Source: JBCBGF01 sp039820585 (GTDB lineage Bacteria > Pseudomonadota > Alphaproteobacteria > Rhodobacterales > Rhodobacteraceae). Taken from it: a stretch of 64,000 nucleotides of DNA. The notes beneath the pieces are model-generated. The model had not been told where the DNA came from, did not search any database, and saw only the letters and a program-made list of their open reading frames with translations. Position numbers and translations under genes: made by a program. Of the stretch, positions 1 to 9,498 are shown one piece after another (the stretch's first letter is position 1; every line of letters starts with the position of its first letter). Location: NCBI GenBank assembly GCA_039820585.1, contig JBCBPV010000012.1:1-64000 (forward strand). Direction: 5' to 3'.

Positions 1-1
1 G

Positions 2-250
2 CACCTGGCGGCAGAAACCGGCGCGGCCGAGGGCACGGTGGCGCCCCTGGGCCTGATCCTCACACCGGGTGAGGGTGGCGCGCAGGGCGTGGAAAGCCGC
101 TGGTCCCTCAGCCCCCGCCACGGGGCCGAGGGGCGCACCGGGTGGGAACTGGCGCGCCTGCGCGCCCGCACCGCGCCGCAGATGCGCTGGCGGGTGAGCG
201 CGGCGGCACGCGGCGGGCTGGCTTTGGGTGCGGCCCTCACGGGCGAATGA
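2..250 (+). CDS. C-terminal fragment of an unidentified protein, possibly ImuA-like
   Basis: An open frame enters from the left edge and stops at TGA 248-250, leaving 82 residues with no start in the window. The segment has a hydrophobic strand (PLGLILTPGE), then VESRWSLSP, then an Arg-rich helix (WELARLRART) and RWRVS. This pattern resembles the tail of ImuA/RecA-like SOS proteins, in which an xRW strand is followed by an Arg-rich helix, but the match is from memory and weak. GC and codon use fit the neighbours. It could equally be another GC-rich protein tail; only the existence of a coding 3' end is well supported. Confidence 0.4.
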   Translation, partial: HLAAETGAAEGTVAPLGLILTPGEGGAQGVESRWSLSPRHGAEGRTGWELARLRARTAPQMRWRVSAAARGGLALGAALTGE

Positions 251-258
251 CGGCTGGG

Positions 259-345
259 GGCCAGCCCCCAGACCCCCGGGATACTTGCAGACCAAAGACA
301 CCCCTCTTTGGTCCGGAAAATATCCCCGCCGGAGGCGCAGGCTGC
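259..345. repeat. Intergenic palindromic element built on GACCAAAG...CTTTGGTC
   Basis: Between the first gene and lysC, GACCAAAG (290-297) pairs with CTTTGGTC (306-313), followed by AAAATATCCCCGCCGGAGG. Almost the same string occurs on the minus strand at 61441-61478 downstream of argE, and a relative lies at 46915-46990 downstream of metK. All three follow a gene end, so a terminator or terminator-like repeat is likely. No strong T-run is present. Confidence 0.6.
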
Positions 346-406
346 CCCCTTGCCCTTGGACGGCGGCAGACGTACACCCCCGCGACACCAAGAAAGCCCA
401 GGGTCC

Positions 407-1645
407 ATGTCTGTCCTTGTCATGAAATTCGGCGGCACCTCTGTCGCCACGCTCGACCGGATCCGGCGCGCGGCCAAGCGCGTGGGCCGCGAGGTGGCGA
501 ACGGGCACAACGTGATCGTCATCGTCTCGGCCATGGCGGGCAAGACCAACGAACTGGTGGGCTGGGTCGAGGAAACCTCGCACCTGTTCGATGCGCGGGA
601 ATACGATGCGGTCGTGTCCTCGGGCGAACAGGTGACGGCGGGCCTGATGGCGCTGACCTTGCAGGACATGGATGTGCCCGCGCGCAGCTGGCAGGGCTGG
701 CAGGTGCCGCTGAAAACCACCTCGGCCCATTCCGCCGCCCGGATCGAGGAAATACCGACCGAAAACATCACCGCCAAGTTCAATGAGGGCATGCGCGTGG
801 CCGTCGTCGCCGGTTTCCAGGGGATCAGCCCGGAAGGCCGGATCACCACACTGGGCCGGGGCGGATCGGACACCACGGCGGTGGCCTTCGCCGCCGCGTT
901 CGGGGCCGTGCGCTGCGATATCTATACCGATGTGGATGGCGTCTACACCACCGATCCCCGCATCACCGACAAGGCCCGCAAGCTCGACCGGATCGCGTTT
1001 GAGGAAATGCTCGAGATGGCGAGCCTCGGGGCCAAAGTGCTTCAGACCCGCTCGGTCGAACTGGCGATGCGCTACAAGGTGCGCCTGCGGGTTCTGTCGA
1101 GTTTTGAGGATAACAACGAGAACGCAGGCACGCTTGTCTGTGCCGAGGAGGATATCGTGGAAAGCAATGTGGTGGCCGGTGTGGCCCACAGCCGCGACGA
1201 GGCCAAGATGACGCTGATTTCCGTGGCCGATCGCCCCGGCATCGCGGCGGCGATCTTCGGGCCCCTGGCGGCGGCGGGCGTGAACGTGGACATGATCGTC
1301 CAGAACATCTCGGAAGAGGGGCGCACGGACATGACGTTTTCCTGCCCCACCGATCAGGTGGCGCGCGCGGAGCAAGCGATGAACGACGCCCGCAACCAAG
1401 GCGACATCAACTTTCACGATCTGGTCGCCGATACCGAAGTGGCCAAGGTCTCGGTCGTGGGCATCGGCATGCGCAGCCATGCCGGTGTCGCCGCCCAGAT
1501 GTTCCAGGCTCTGCGCGACGAGGGGATCAATATAAAGGTGATCACCACGTCCGAAATCAAGATCTCGGTCCTGATCGAGCGGAAGTATATGGAGCTTGCC
1601 GTGCAGGCGCTGCACGATGTGTTCGGGCTCGACCGCGCGGCCTGA
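407..1645 (+). CDS. lysC: Aspartate kinase
   Basis: Catalyses ATP-dependent phosphorylation of L-aspartate, the first step to lysine, threonine, methionine and diaminopimelate. The 412-residue length is typical of the monofunctional enzyme. The N-terminal kinase signature KFGGTS is at residues 7-12; GRGGSDTTAVAFA and DIYTDVDGVYTTDPR (nucleotide and aspartate binding) follow in the middle; two ACT domains fill roughly residues 265-412, as expected for allosteric feedback by lysine/threonine. The frame is open upstream to 308, but the ATG at 407 gives the family-standard start MSVLVMKFGG, so I chose it. It stands alone, 90 bp before ptsP on the same strand. Confidence 0.97.
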   Translation: MSVLVMKFGGTSVATLDRIRRAAKRVGREVANGHNVIVIVSAMAGKTNELVGWVEETSHLFDAREYDAVVSSGEQVTAGLMALTLQDMDVPARSWQGWQVPLKTTSAHSAARIEEIPTENITAKFNEGMRVAVVAGFQGISPEGRITTLGRGGSDTTAVAFAAAFGAVRCDIYTDVDGVYTTDPRITDKARKLDRIAFEEMLEMASLGAKVLQTRSVELAMRYKVRLRVLSSFEDNNENAGTLVCAEEDIVESNVVAGVAHSRDEAKMTLISVADRPGIAAAIFGPLAAAGVNVDMIVQNISEEGRTDMTFSCPTDQVARAEQAMNDARNQGDINFHDLVADTEVAKVSVVGIGMRSHAGVAAQMFQALRDEGINIKVITTSEIKISVLIERKYMELAVQALHDVFGLDRAA

Positions 1646-1735
1646 TCCACCCGCGAATCCGATTTCGTTCCCCGTCACTCTGTGATCTATGAACAGGGCC
1701 GGACACCCCCGCCGGCAGTGTAAGTACGGGCTGCC

Positions 1736-3976
1736 ATGGCCGACCAGACCGATAGCGAAAGCCGCAAGCTGTTGCAGCGTTTGCGCGAAGCGATGGCCGA
1801 GGCCAGCGCAGGACAGGCGCGCCTTGACCGAATCGTCACCCTGATCGCCAGCTCCATCGCCAGCGAAGTGTGCTCGATCTACCTGTTCCGCGATGCCGAC
1901 ACGTTGGAGCTGTGTGCCACCGAAGGGTTGAAGCCCGAAGCCGTGCACATGACCCGGATGCGCCTGGGCGAGGGTCTTGTGGGCCGCGTCGCCAAAACGG
2001 GCCGCGTGGCCAACACCGCAGATGCACCCTCCGCCCCCGGCTTCCGCTACATGCCAGAGACCGGGGAAGAGATCTATTCCAGCTTCCTCGGCGTGCCGAT
2101 CCAGCGGCTGGGCGAGAAGCTGGGCGTCCTCGTCGTGCAATCCAAAGACGCGCGGACCTTCTCAGAAGATGAGGTCTATGCCCTCGAAGTCGTCGCCATG
2201 GTGCTGGCCGAGATGACCGAACTGGGCGCCTTTGTGGGCGAAGGCGCAGCACTCGCCGCCCGCCACCAGAAGCCCGCGATGTTCCGCGGCGGTGTGGGCC
2301 AGGAAGGCGTGGCCGAGGGCCATGTCTACCTGCACGAGCCGCGCGTGGTCGTCACCAACCCCATCGCCGATGACCCCGAGGCCGAGCGCGCGCGCCTGCA
2401 CGAGGCTGTTGAACGCCTGCGCATGTCCGTCGATGAGATGCTGTCCACGCCAGAGACCGATGGCGAGCATCGCGAAGTGCTGGAAGCCTACCGGATGTTC
2501 GCCAATTCGCGCAGCTGGATGCGCCGGATGGAAGAAGACATCGCCCGCGGCCTGTCGGCAGAAGCCGCCGTCGAGAAAGAGCAATCGGCCGCCCGCGCGC
2601 GCATGGAAGAGGTGCCCGATGCCTACCTGCGCGAACGCCTCAGCGACCTTGACGACCTGTCGAACCGCCTCTTGCGCATCCTCACCGGCCAGGGCGCGGA
2701 AACCGGGGCCGAGATCCCCGAAGACCCGATCCTGGTGGCGCGCAATATCGGGCCAGGGGAGCTTCTGGAATACGGGCGCAAGCTGAAAGGCATCGTGCTG
2801 GAACAGGGCTCGGTCGGCAGCCATGCCGCGATCGTGGCCCGCGCCTGGGCGATTCCGCTGGTGATTCATGCCGACCGGATCACGTCCGAGGCGCTCAATG
2901 GCGATCACATCATGCTCGACGGCGACCAGGGCCTTGCGCACCTGCGCCCCGACGACACCGTGGTCAGCGCCTTTCGCGACAAGATCGCCATGCAGGCCGC
3001 CGCGCAGGAACGCTATGTGGGCCTGCGCGACAAGCCTGCGACGGCGAAGTGTGGGACGACGGTACAGTTGATGATGAATGCCGGGCTGATCGCAGATCTG
3101 CCCTCGCTCGAGCCCTCGGGCGCCGAGGGTGTGGGTCTGTTCCGGACCGAGCTGCAGTTTCTGGTGCGCAGCCAGGTGCCACGAAGGGGCGAGCTGGCGG
3201 CGGTCTATTCCCGCGTGCTCGATGCCGCCATGGGCCGCCCGGTGATCTTTCGCACCCTCGACATCGGGTCCGACAAGGTGCTGCCCTACATGAAGCGCGA
3301 GGAAGAACCGAACCCCGCGCTGGGCTGGCGCGCGATCCGCGTGGGCCTCGACAAACCTGGCGTGATGCGGATGCAGCTTCAGGCGCTGATCCGGGCCTGC
3401 GCGGGGCGCCCCCTGACCGTGATGTTCCCCTTCGTGGCCCAGTTCGATGAGTTTCGCGCCGCAAGACAACATGTCCTCGACGAGGTAGAGCGTGAGCGGC
3501 GCCTGGGCCATATCCTGCCCGAAACGGTAGAGATCGGCGCGATGCTAGAGACACCCAGCCTCGCCTTCGCGCCGCGTCAGTTCTTCGAGATGACCGATTT
3601 CATCTCGATCGGGGGCAATGATCTCAAGCAGTTCTTCTTCGCCGCCGACCGCGAGAATGAGCGTGTGCGCCGCCGTTATGACGTGCTGAACGTGTCGTTC
3701 CTGACATTCCTTGAGCATATCATCGGGCGCTGTGCCGCAGCGGATTGTCGGTTGAGTTTCTGTGGTGAGGACGCCGGGCGGCCCATCGAGGCCCTGTGTT
3801 TTGCGGCGATGGGTTTACGGACGCTTTCAATGCGACCCGCGTCCATCGGCCCGGTCAAGTCGCTTCTGCGCCGGGTCAACCTGGACGACGCGAAAGCGGT
3901 GATCGATGAGGCGCGCGGATCAGGCGTGCAATCGGTGCGCGGCGCGGTGATGGAATGGTTGCGGACGGTGCCGTGA
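1736..3976 (+). CDS. ptsP: Phosphoenolpyruvate-protein phosphotransferase PtsP (EI-Ntr, GAF domain)
   Basis: First enzyme of the nitrogen-type phosphotransferase relay: it autophosphorylates from PEP and passes phosphate to NPr, a regulatory cytoplasmic system. The 746 residues contain an N-terminal GAF domain (about 15-165, with CSIYLF and SFLGVPIQ), a PEP-utilising N domain (about 190-310), the phosphohistidine segment GSVGSHAAIVAR with His363, and a C-terminal PEP-binding TIM barrel containing FRTLDIGSDK and the active-site cysteine in FCGEDAGRP. The usual xGTNDL/xGSNDL motif reads GGNDLKQF here. The next PTS-Ntr genes are not in the window. Upstream lysC is co-oriented, a common arrangement in this group. 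Confidence 0.96.
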   Translation: MADQTDSESRKLLQRLREAMAEASAGQARLDRIVTLIASSIASEVCSIYLFRDADTLELCATEGLKPEAVHMTRMRLGEGLVGRVAKTGRVANTADAPSAPGFRYMPETGEEIYSSFLGVPIQRLGEKLGVLVVQSKDARTFSEDEVYALEVVAMVLAEMTELGAFVGEGAALAARHQKPAMFRGGVGQEGVAEGHVYLHEPRVVVTNPIADDPEAERARLHEAVERLRMSVDEMLSTPETDGEHREVLEAYRMFANSRSWMRRMEEDIARGLSAEAAVEKEQSAARARMEEVPDAYLRERLSDLDDLSNRLLRILTGQGAETGAEIPEDPILVARNIGPGELLEYGRKLKGIVLEQGSVGSHAAIVARAWAIPLVIHADRITSEALNGDHIMLDGDQGLAHLRPDDTVVSAFRDKIAMQAAAQERYVGLRDKPATAKCGTTVQLMMNAGLIADLPSLEPSGAEGVGLFRTELQFLVRSQVPRRGELAAVYSRVLDAAMGRPVIFRTLDIGSDKVLPYMKREEEPNPALGWRAIRVGLDKPGVMRMQLQALIRACAGRPLTVMFPFVAQFDEFRAARQHVLDEVERERRLGHILPETVEIGAMLETPSLAFAPRQFFEMTDFISIGGNDLKQFFFAADRENERVRRRYDVLNVSFLTFLEHIIGRCAAADCRLSFCGEDAGRPIEALCFAAMGLRTLSMRPASIGPVKSLLRRVNLDDAKAVIDEARGSGVQSVRGAVMEWLRTVP

Positions 3977-4262
3977 GCGCAGCCCCCTCACCCTAACTGT
4001 CCCGGAAGGGCGATCGTCTATCTCATTATGTCCGAGGGTATTCCCTCTCCCGCGGGGCAAGCGAAGGTCAGGTTTGAGGCCAGAGCGGCCAAATCCAAGA
4101 GAGCCAGACGAAAGCTTGTTCATGAGAAAGCCGACCCGATGCCAACACCTATGTCAGCGGTCCCTTGGTCTCATTTGGTTCGCTGCCAAGCAAACTGTCG
4201 TTGCTTGTCCACGCTAAATGCAGCACCGTGAATGCAGAATTATCGAATTAGGGTAATAGTTT

Positions 4263-5096
4263 ATGGACTGGAATAAGCTCGCACACGCATGGATCGATCA
4301 TGAAGAGCCGATTGAACGGGCTCATAGCCCTATCAAGGATGAGTTGCTGGAACGCGCTGCGTTGCGGTCTGGTGAGACGGTAATCGACCTCGGCTGCGGC
4401 TCAGGAGCACTTGCGCTCGACGCGGCCGAGCGAGTGGGTCCCAAAGGAAGCGTGATCCCAATAGATATCGCTGACGCTTTTGTCGCCCGGGTCAAGGAGC
4501 GCGCAAGTGACGTGCCACACATTTCGCCAGTCCAGGGCGATGCACAGGTTTTCAGTTTCTCTGAAATCAAATCTGACGCCGTGATCTCATTGTTCGGAAC
4601 CATGTTTTTTCCAGAACCGCTGGTGGCATTTGCAAATATCGGCAACTCTCTCAATGAAGGCGGTCGCATCGTCTTCGTCACTTGGGCCGCTCCCCAGCAC
4701 AACCCTTGGTTCTCGGTCCCCGGAAAGGCCTTGGCCGACGCACTGCCAGAGATGCCGAAGCCCGATCCAACTGCTCCTGGCCCAATGGCATTCGCTAACA
4801 TTGAGATGGTGACTGACGTGCTTTCCAAGACAGGCTTTGGAGATGTGGCCGCGGAAGAGGTTGATACCCACCTCACGCCGATCGGCGCCGCCGCTGACAT
4901 TACAGCCATGATGCTCGCCATAGGCCCATTTCGTGGGGCCGTCTCCCAATTTGCCAAACCCGGCGCTGAAGGGGCCGCCCTGGATGCCATTGCGAGAAGC
5001 ATGACCGAAGGATACGGGGCATTCGCGGTTGAGCAAGACATTAGGGTGCCTGCCCGCGTAATCTACTATACGGCAACCCGCTTAAGGTCGCAGTGA
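4263..5096 (+). CDS. Class I SAM-dependent methyltransferase
   Basis: A 277-residue protein with the Rossmann-type methyltransferase motif I VIDLGCGSGAL at residues 40-50, an acidic residue after strand 2 (PIDIAD) and the post-motif GGRIVFVTWAAP typical of ubiquinone/menaquinone-type methyltransferases. The N-terminus DWNKLAHAW...Y/H-type helix before motif I is also characteristic. Substrate unknown. It is not in an obvious operon: 286 bp separate it from ptsP and about 190 bp from the next gene. Its codons are less GC-biased than those of ptsP or lysC, which hints at a more recent arrival. No convincing Shine-Dalgarno precedes the ATG. Confidence 0.85.
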   Translation: MDWNKLAHAWIDHEEPIERAHSPIKDELLERAALRSGETVIDLGCGSGALALDAAERVGPKGSVIPIDIADAFVARVKERASDVPHISPVQGDAQVFSFSEIKSDAVISLFGTMFFPEPLVAFANIGNSLNEGGRIVFVTWAAPQHNPWFSVPGKALADALPEMPKPDPTAPGPMAFANIEMVTDVLSKTGFGDVAAEEVDTHLTPIGAAADITAMMLAIGPFRGAVSQFAKPGAEGAALDAIARSMTEGYGAFAVEQDIRVPARVIYYTATRLRSQ

Positions 5097-5290
5097 CCGC
5101 TCCGTCCCGCAAACCCGCCACTCAACCAGAACCCTCTCCGCTCGACTTCGGTTCCAAAACCAACCGATGGGTATTTTGCAGCGAAGACAGCCATACCCCC
5201 TCGCCCCGGCGAACAGGGCTGGGGTGATGCTCTCCCCCTGCGACACCCCAAACCTTCCCCCCACCTGCGCCCCCGTGCATAGTCCTGCCC

Positions 5291-6613
5291 ATGCTCCGCC
5301 CGGCCCTCCTCTCTCTCACGCTCGCCACACCTGCGCTGGCCCCCGCTCTGGCGCTCGATCTGCCCGCCCCCATCACCGACGCCGCCTACACCCCGGTTGA
5401 CCGTGCCGAGGCCGAACTCGGCCAGCTTCTGTTCTACGATCCCGTTCTGTCGGGCAACAAAACCGTCTCTTGCGCCTCCTGCCACCACCCGCGCCTTGGA
5501 ACGTCTGACGGCTTGTCCCTCGGCCTCGGCGACGGCGCCACCGGCCTCGGCCCCGACCGCCGCGTGGACGCAGAGAACCTCCCCGAACAACGCATCCCCC
5601 GAAACTCCCCTGCCCTGTTCAACCTCGGCGCCCGCGAGTTTACCGTGATGTTCCACGACGGCCGGATCGAGGCGGATCCCACCCGGCCCTCCGGCCTGCG
5701 CACGCCCCTGGAAGAGGAGATGGTCGCAGGCTTCGACAGCATCCTGTCGGCCCAAACCATGTTCCCTGTTCTGTCGCCCGACGAGATGGCCGGCCATTAC
5801 GGCGAGAACGAGATCTCCACCGCCGTCCGCCAGGGCCGCCTGACCGGTGACGGCGGCGCGTGGAACCTGATCTCCGCCCGCGTCGCCCGGATCCCCGCCT
5901 ATGCCGACCAGTTCGCCGCCGTCTACCCCGACATCGCGGCAGGCCGCGACATCGCCTTCACCGACATCTCCAACGCCATCGCCGCCTTCATCGCGCTGGA
6001 ATGGCGGTCTGACACCAGCCCCTTCGACGCCCACCTGCGCGGCACAACATCGCTCACCGGCGAGGCCGCCGATGGCATGGCCCTGTTCTACGGCGCGGCC
6101 AACTGCGCCACCTGCCACGCGGGCGCGTTCCAAACCGATCATCGCTTCCACGCCATGGGTCAGCCACAACTGGGCCCGGGCAAGGCCGCGCGCTTCGAAG
6201 ACCACCAGCGGGACACCGGGCGCATGCGGGTGACCGGGCGGGCCGAGGATGCCTATGCGTTCCGCACGCCATCCTTGCGCAACGTGACGGCGACGGGGCC
6301 TTGGGGCCATGCCGGCGCGTTTTCCGATCTGAGCGCCTTTTTGCGCCACCATGTGGATCCCGTGGCCGGGCTTGAGGAGTACGCGCCTCAGGCGACACTG
6401 CCAGCGTTGGCGCAGGCAAAGCCAGACTGGGCGATGGATGCAGGTGAGCGCGAAGCGATTGCCGCGGCGGTGGAGATTACGCCCGTGGCGGTCTCGGACG
6501 GCGATATCGCGGCGCTCGTGGCATTCTTGGAGGCGTTGACGGACCCGGCGGCAATTGAGGGGCGGCTTGGGATACCTGAAAAGGTGCCGAGCGGTTTGCC
6601 AGTGGAGCGCTAG
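5291..6613 (+). CDS. Di-haem cytochrome c peroxidase / MauG-family protein
   Basis: Periplasmic di-haem protein of 440 residues. A signal peptide (residues 1-22, ending ALA-L) is followed by two c-type haem motifs: CASCH at 61-65 and CATCH at 272-276. Other family landmarks are RNSPALFNL and FMFHDGR-like VMFHDGRIE after the first haem, and RTPSLRNV with a following GPWGHAGAF in the C-terminal domain. Members reduce hydrogen peroxide or act as MauG-like oxidases; which reaction applies is not visible. It stands alone and converges on the CRTAC1-type gene across a palindromic repeat (6630-6745). Confidence 0.92.
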   Translation: MLRPALLSLTLATPALAPALALDLPAPITDAAYTPVDRAEAELGQLLFYDPVLSGNKTVSCASCHHPRLGTSDGLSLGLGDGATGLGPDRRVDAENLPEQRIPRNSPALFNLGAREFTVMFHDGRIEADPTRPSGLRTPLEEEMVAGFDSILSAQTMFPVLSPDEMAGHYGENEISTAVRQGRLTGDGGAWNLISARVARIPAYADQFAAVYPDIAAGRDIAFTDISNAIAAFIALEWRSDTSPFDAHLRGTTSLTGEAADGMALFYGAANCATCHAGAFQTDHRFHAMGQPQLGPGKAARFEDHQRDTGRMRVTGRAEDAYAFRTPSLRNVTATGPWGHAGAFSDLSAFLRHHVDPVAGLEEYAPQATLPALAQAKPDWAMDAGEREAIAAAVEITPVAVSDGDIAALVAFLEALTDPAAIEGRLGIPEKVPSGLPVER

Positions 6614-6629
6614 GCGCAAGCCGGGTGGG

Positions 6630-6745
6630 CCCCTCTCCCTAACCCTCTCCCAAGGGAGAGGGAACACCGTTGATTGCAGACAGATAGACCAACGCCCAAT
6701 TGCAGCAGGTCCCCTCTCCCCATGGGAGAGGGCTAGGGAGAGGGC
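6630..6745. repeat. Compound CCCTAACCCTCTCCC-type palindromic element (copy A)
   Basis: Two perfect hairpins lie side by side: CCCTCTCCC (6643-6651) pairs with GGGAGAGGG (6654-6662), and CCCTCTCCC (6712-6720) with GGGAGAGGG (6724-6732). The outer flanks CCCTCTCCCTA (from 6631) and TAGGGAGAGGG (to 6744) also pair, so the whole folds as one large inverted repeat. It fills the junction between two convergent genes and could terminate both. Relatives lie at 31943, 41967, 43499 and 60161. Confidence 0.8.
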
Positions 6746-8236
6746 CTAGCGCACCACTTCAACCCGCGCATCCCCCTCAACCCACGCCCACTCCGACACC
6801 ACCCCATCCGGCCAAACCACGCGCACTTCCGCCCGCTCCGCCGCACCAATCCCGAAATGCACCGCCCCGGCCTGCCCGCCCGCATGGCCGCCGCCCACTG
6901 TCACCTCGCGCACCTGCACGCCCGCCTCCGTCCGCAGTTCCACCCACGCCCCAACACCACGCCCATTCGCCCCGGACTGCCGCAATTCCACTGCCAGCCA
7001 CCGCCCCGCGCCGTCCGACACGTTTTGCCAAATCTCCATTGGCGCACGGCGGTTTACGACCACAAGATCAAGCAACCCATCGCCATCAAGATCGCTCAAC
7101 GCCGCCCCCCGCGACCGCGCCACAGACGCCACGCCCGCCGCCACCGACCGCTCCTGAAACACACCGTCATCCCCCTGCATCAGCAGGTTGTTAGGGTCCT
7201 TCATCGCGTTCGATGGCATCTGATCGACGTTCCCCTTGGCGATGAACAGATCGAGCCGCCCGTCATTATCCACATCCCCAAACTCCGCATGCCACCCCGT
7301 CGCGGGCCGCCCGTCATCGCCCACATGCGGCCTTTGCGCATAGGTGCCGATCTCAAAAGGCGCATTCGCAAACCCGGTGCCAGAATTGATCTGCAGCACC
7401 TGATCGCCCATCGAGGTCAGCATCACCTCAGGCAATCCATCGCCCGTGATATCCCCGCTCGCCACGCCCATCCCCCAAAGCGACAGCTTGGGCCAACCCT
7501 CCGCCTCACCGCGCCGGGCCAGTGGCGACAACCGCCACATCTCTTCAAACCCGCCCCGCACGTAATAGTGCCGGTCGTTCGAGATCCGCAGCTCCGGCGC
7601 CCCGTTCCGCTGCCAGTCCGAGATCAGCATCGACAAGGCACAAAACCCAGGGCTCAGCACGACAGGCGCCCCGTACCCCGCCCCCTCAGGCCGGTAGAGC
7701 GCATTGTCATCACAGGCTTCAAACGGCCCATCCGGGTCAAACCGGTCCACGTAATGCCCGAACGCCAAAGTCGGCCACTCCTGCCCCGTCTCCCAAGTGG
7801 CCGAAAATGCCGTGGTCCAATGATCCCCCGGCTGAAACCCCCATTCCGCCCCCACGTCACGGAAGGTGCAATCGCCCTGCCCCTGCAAGATCACATCCGG
7901 CCCCACCCGCAACACCACGAGATCAAGCGCCCCATCACTGTCGATGTCCAAAGGATACGCGCCCGTAACCCCGGTCATCCGCTCCGACGGCGCAAACGCA
8001 ATCGGCGCGCCGGGCCCTTCGGTCTCGTTCACCATCAACCGCGAAGGCCCCGCGCCCCCCGCCACAAACAAATCCGGCCGCGCATCCCCGTTGCAGTCAA
8101 ACACCGCGACACCGCCGCCCACGAAATGCTCCCACCCACCGGAATAGACATGTTCCACCGCAGGCGACCGGTCCACAAACCGCACCTCCGCCCCCGCCCC
8201 CTGCGCGGCCAGCAGCACCGACAACACCAGCTTCAC
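6746..8236 (-). CDS. CRTAC1-family FG-GAP / ASPIC-UnbV repeat protein, exported
   Basis: A 496-residue protein with a short signal peptide (MKLVLSVLLAAQGAGA). It carries repeated calcium-binding FG-GAP/VCBS-type motifs of the form DxDxDGxxDLxV, for example DIDSDGALDLVVL, DVDNDGRLDLFIA and DLDGDGLLDLVVV, which predict a beta-propeller. The C-terminal 90 residues (LAVELRQSG...WPDGVVSEW) match the ASPIC/UnbV domain. The function of this family is poorly known; surface or periplasmic carbohydrate or protein binding is usual speculation. Its ATG overlaps the stop of the upstream ROK regulator by 4 bp (ATGA), so the two are translationally coupled, which places it in the xylose-regulated locus. Confidence 0.88.
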   Translation of the reverse strand: MKLVLSVLLAAQGAGAEVRFVDRSPAVEHVYSGGWEHFVGGGVAVFDCNGDARPDLFVAGGAGPSRLMVNETEGPGAPIAFAPSERMTGVTGAYPLDIDSDGALDLVVLRVGPDVILQGQGDCTFRDVGAEWGFQPGDHWTTAFSATWETGQEWPTLAFGHYVDRFDPDGPFEACDDNALYRPEGAGYGAPVVLSPGFCALSMLISDWQRNGAPELRISNDRHYYVRGGFEEMWRLSPLARRGEAEGWPKLSLWGMGVASGDITGDGLPEVMLTSMGDQVLQINSGTGFANAPFEIGTYAQRPHVGDDGRPATGWHAEFGDVDNDGRLDLFIAKGNVDQMPSNAMKDPNNLLMQGDDGVFQERSVAAGVASVARSRGAALSDLDGDGLLDLVVVNRRAPMEIWQNVSDGAGRWLAVELRQSGANGRGVGAWVELRTEAGVQVREVTVGGGHAGGQAGAVHFGIGAAERAEVRVVWPDGVVSEWAWVEGDARVEVVR

Positions 8237-9498
8237 GCCGCCGCCCCGGTATCCGCCGTCAGCCGCGCCGTCACACTGTCCAATGCCAGCGTCGCCGCCC
8301 CGCGCGCCCAGACGTGGTTGCCCCAGGCGTTGATCTCCACCCGCATCGGCCCGCCCAGCGCATGCAAGGTATGGGCCTGCATCTCGCTCAGCACCTCTTC
8401 GTTATAGAGGTAGTCGTATCGCAACCGTTCCCCCGACAGGATCACCTTCGTGGGGTCGAACAGGTTGGTCACATTGGCAATCCCCAGCGCCAGATAGCGC
8501 CCCGCCCGCCGAAAGATCGCGCGCGCGGCCTCATTGCCATCCTTCGCCTGGGCATACAGCCGTTCCAGCACCTGAGGCATCGGCTCGCTATGGTCGCGGT
8601 CCAGTTCCAGCGCAATCGACGCCTCGCGCACCAGCGCATAGTCCGCCACATAGGCCTCCAGACAGCCGCGCTGACCACAGCGGCACAGCGCGCCGTCCAG
8701 CTGCACCTTGGTATGCCCCAGCTCCAGCCCCACCCCGTTCGCCCCGCGATACACCCGATTGTCGATCACCAGGCCCATGCCCACGCCATGCTCGATCGTC
8801 ACAACCGCGAAATCCGTCAGATCACGCCCCGCGCCGTACCACAGCTCGGCCAGGGTCAGCAGGTTCACGTCATTGTCGATCTCCACCGGCAGACCAAAGG
8901 CGCGCGCCGCCATCTCACGGATCGGGACGTCCGCGTCTTCCACCAGGGGCGACCACAGCATCATGCCGGTATCGTGGCGAATGGCCCCCGGCAGGCCCAG
9001 GCCCAGCGCATCGAACCGGTCGAACCCCGCCGCGCTGCGCAGCAGATCCAGAAGCTGCGCGGCCTCCTCCAGCATCTCGCCAGCGGTGGTCTTGCGAAAT
9101 CGGCGGGGCAAGGTCGCCTCGGCCACAACACCCCCCGCCAGGTCAATCACCACGCCCGAATGGCTGTCTGCGCCGAACTTGATCCCCGCCACATGCGCGG
9201 CACCGGGGCGCACCTGCAACGCCACCGGCGGACGCCCGCGCGTGCGCTCCGACGGTGCGGCATCAACTTCCTCCAGCACCCCTTGACCCAGAAGGTCCGA
9301 TGCGATGACAGTCACCGTGCCCGGGCTGACGCCTAATGTCTTGGCCACGTCCACGCGGGGCAGTTGCCCTGCGGCGCGCACAGCCTCGAACACGCGCTGG
9401 CGCAGGGGCAGGATCGGATCGCCCGCGGGCGCCGCATTGGGCCCGCATCCCGCCACCGGGCGCGCGGCCATACCGGCCAAGGCGGCCCTTTTGGACAT
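8233..9498 (-). CDS. ROK-family transcriptional regulator, XylR-like
   Basis: 421-residue regulator with an N-terminal winged helix (RQRVFEAVRAAGQLPRVDVAKTLGVS...) and a C-terminal ROK sugar-kinase-like domain. The ROK zinc signature CRCGQRGCLEAY is intact, as are IEHGVGMGLV and the LGLPG strand. The frame extends to 9543, but the ATG at 9498 has GGGAGG just upstream, so I chose it. It is divergent from xylFHGBA across a 216-bp intergenic region holding an operator-like palindrome, so I infer that it is the xylose-responsive repressor of that operon. The next gene on its own strand is the coupled CRTAC1-type gene. Confidence 0.9.
   Translation of the reverse strand: MSKRAALAGMAARPVAGCGPNAAPAGDPILPLRQRVFEAVRAAGQLPRVDVAKTLGVSPGTVTVIASDLLGQGVLEEVDAAPSERTRGRPPVALQVRPGAAHVAGIKFGADSHSGVVIDLAGGVVAEATLPRRFRKTTAGEMLEEAAQLLDLLRSAAGFDRFDALGLGLPGAIRHDTGMMLWSPLVEDADVPIREMAARAFGLPVEIDNDVNLLTLAELWYGAGRDLTDFAVVTIEHGVGMGLVIDNRVYRGANGVGLELGHTKVQLDGALCRCGQRGCLEAYVADYALVREASIALELDRDHSEPMPQVLERLYAQAKDGNEAARAIFRRAGRYLALGIANVTNLFDPTKVILSGERLRYDYLYNEEVLSEMQAHTLHALGGPMRVEINAWGNHVWARGAATLALDSVTARLTADTGAAA

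Noticed and set aside
2162..3511. Minus-strand 449-codon frame opposite ptsP
   Set aside because: Antisense shadow of conserved ptsP sequence; no ribosome-binding site or family features.
5066..6667. Minus-strand open frame of 533 codons opposite the di-haem cytochrome gene
   Set aside because: It is the antisense of a gene with clear haem motifs and signal peptide; its product is a low-complexity Arg/Gly sequence without domains. Long antisense frames are expected at this GC content.
6857..8407. Plus-strand 516-codon frame opposite the CRTAC1-type gene
   Set aside because: Composition is His/Arg/Pro low complexity and mirrors the repeats of the true gene on the other strand.
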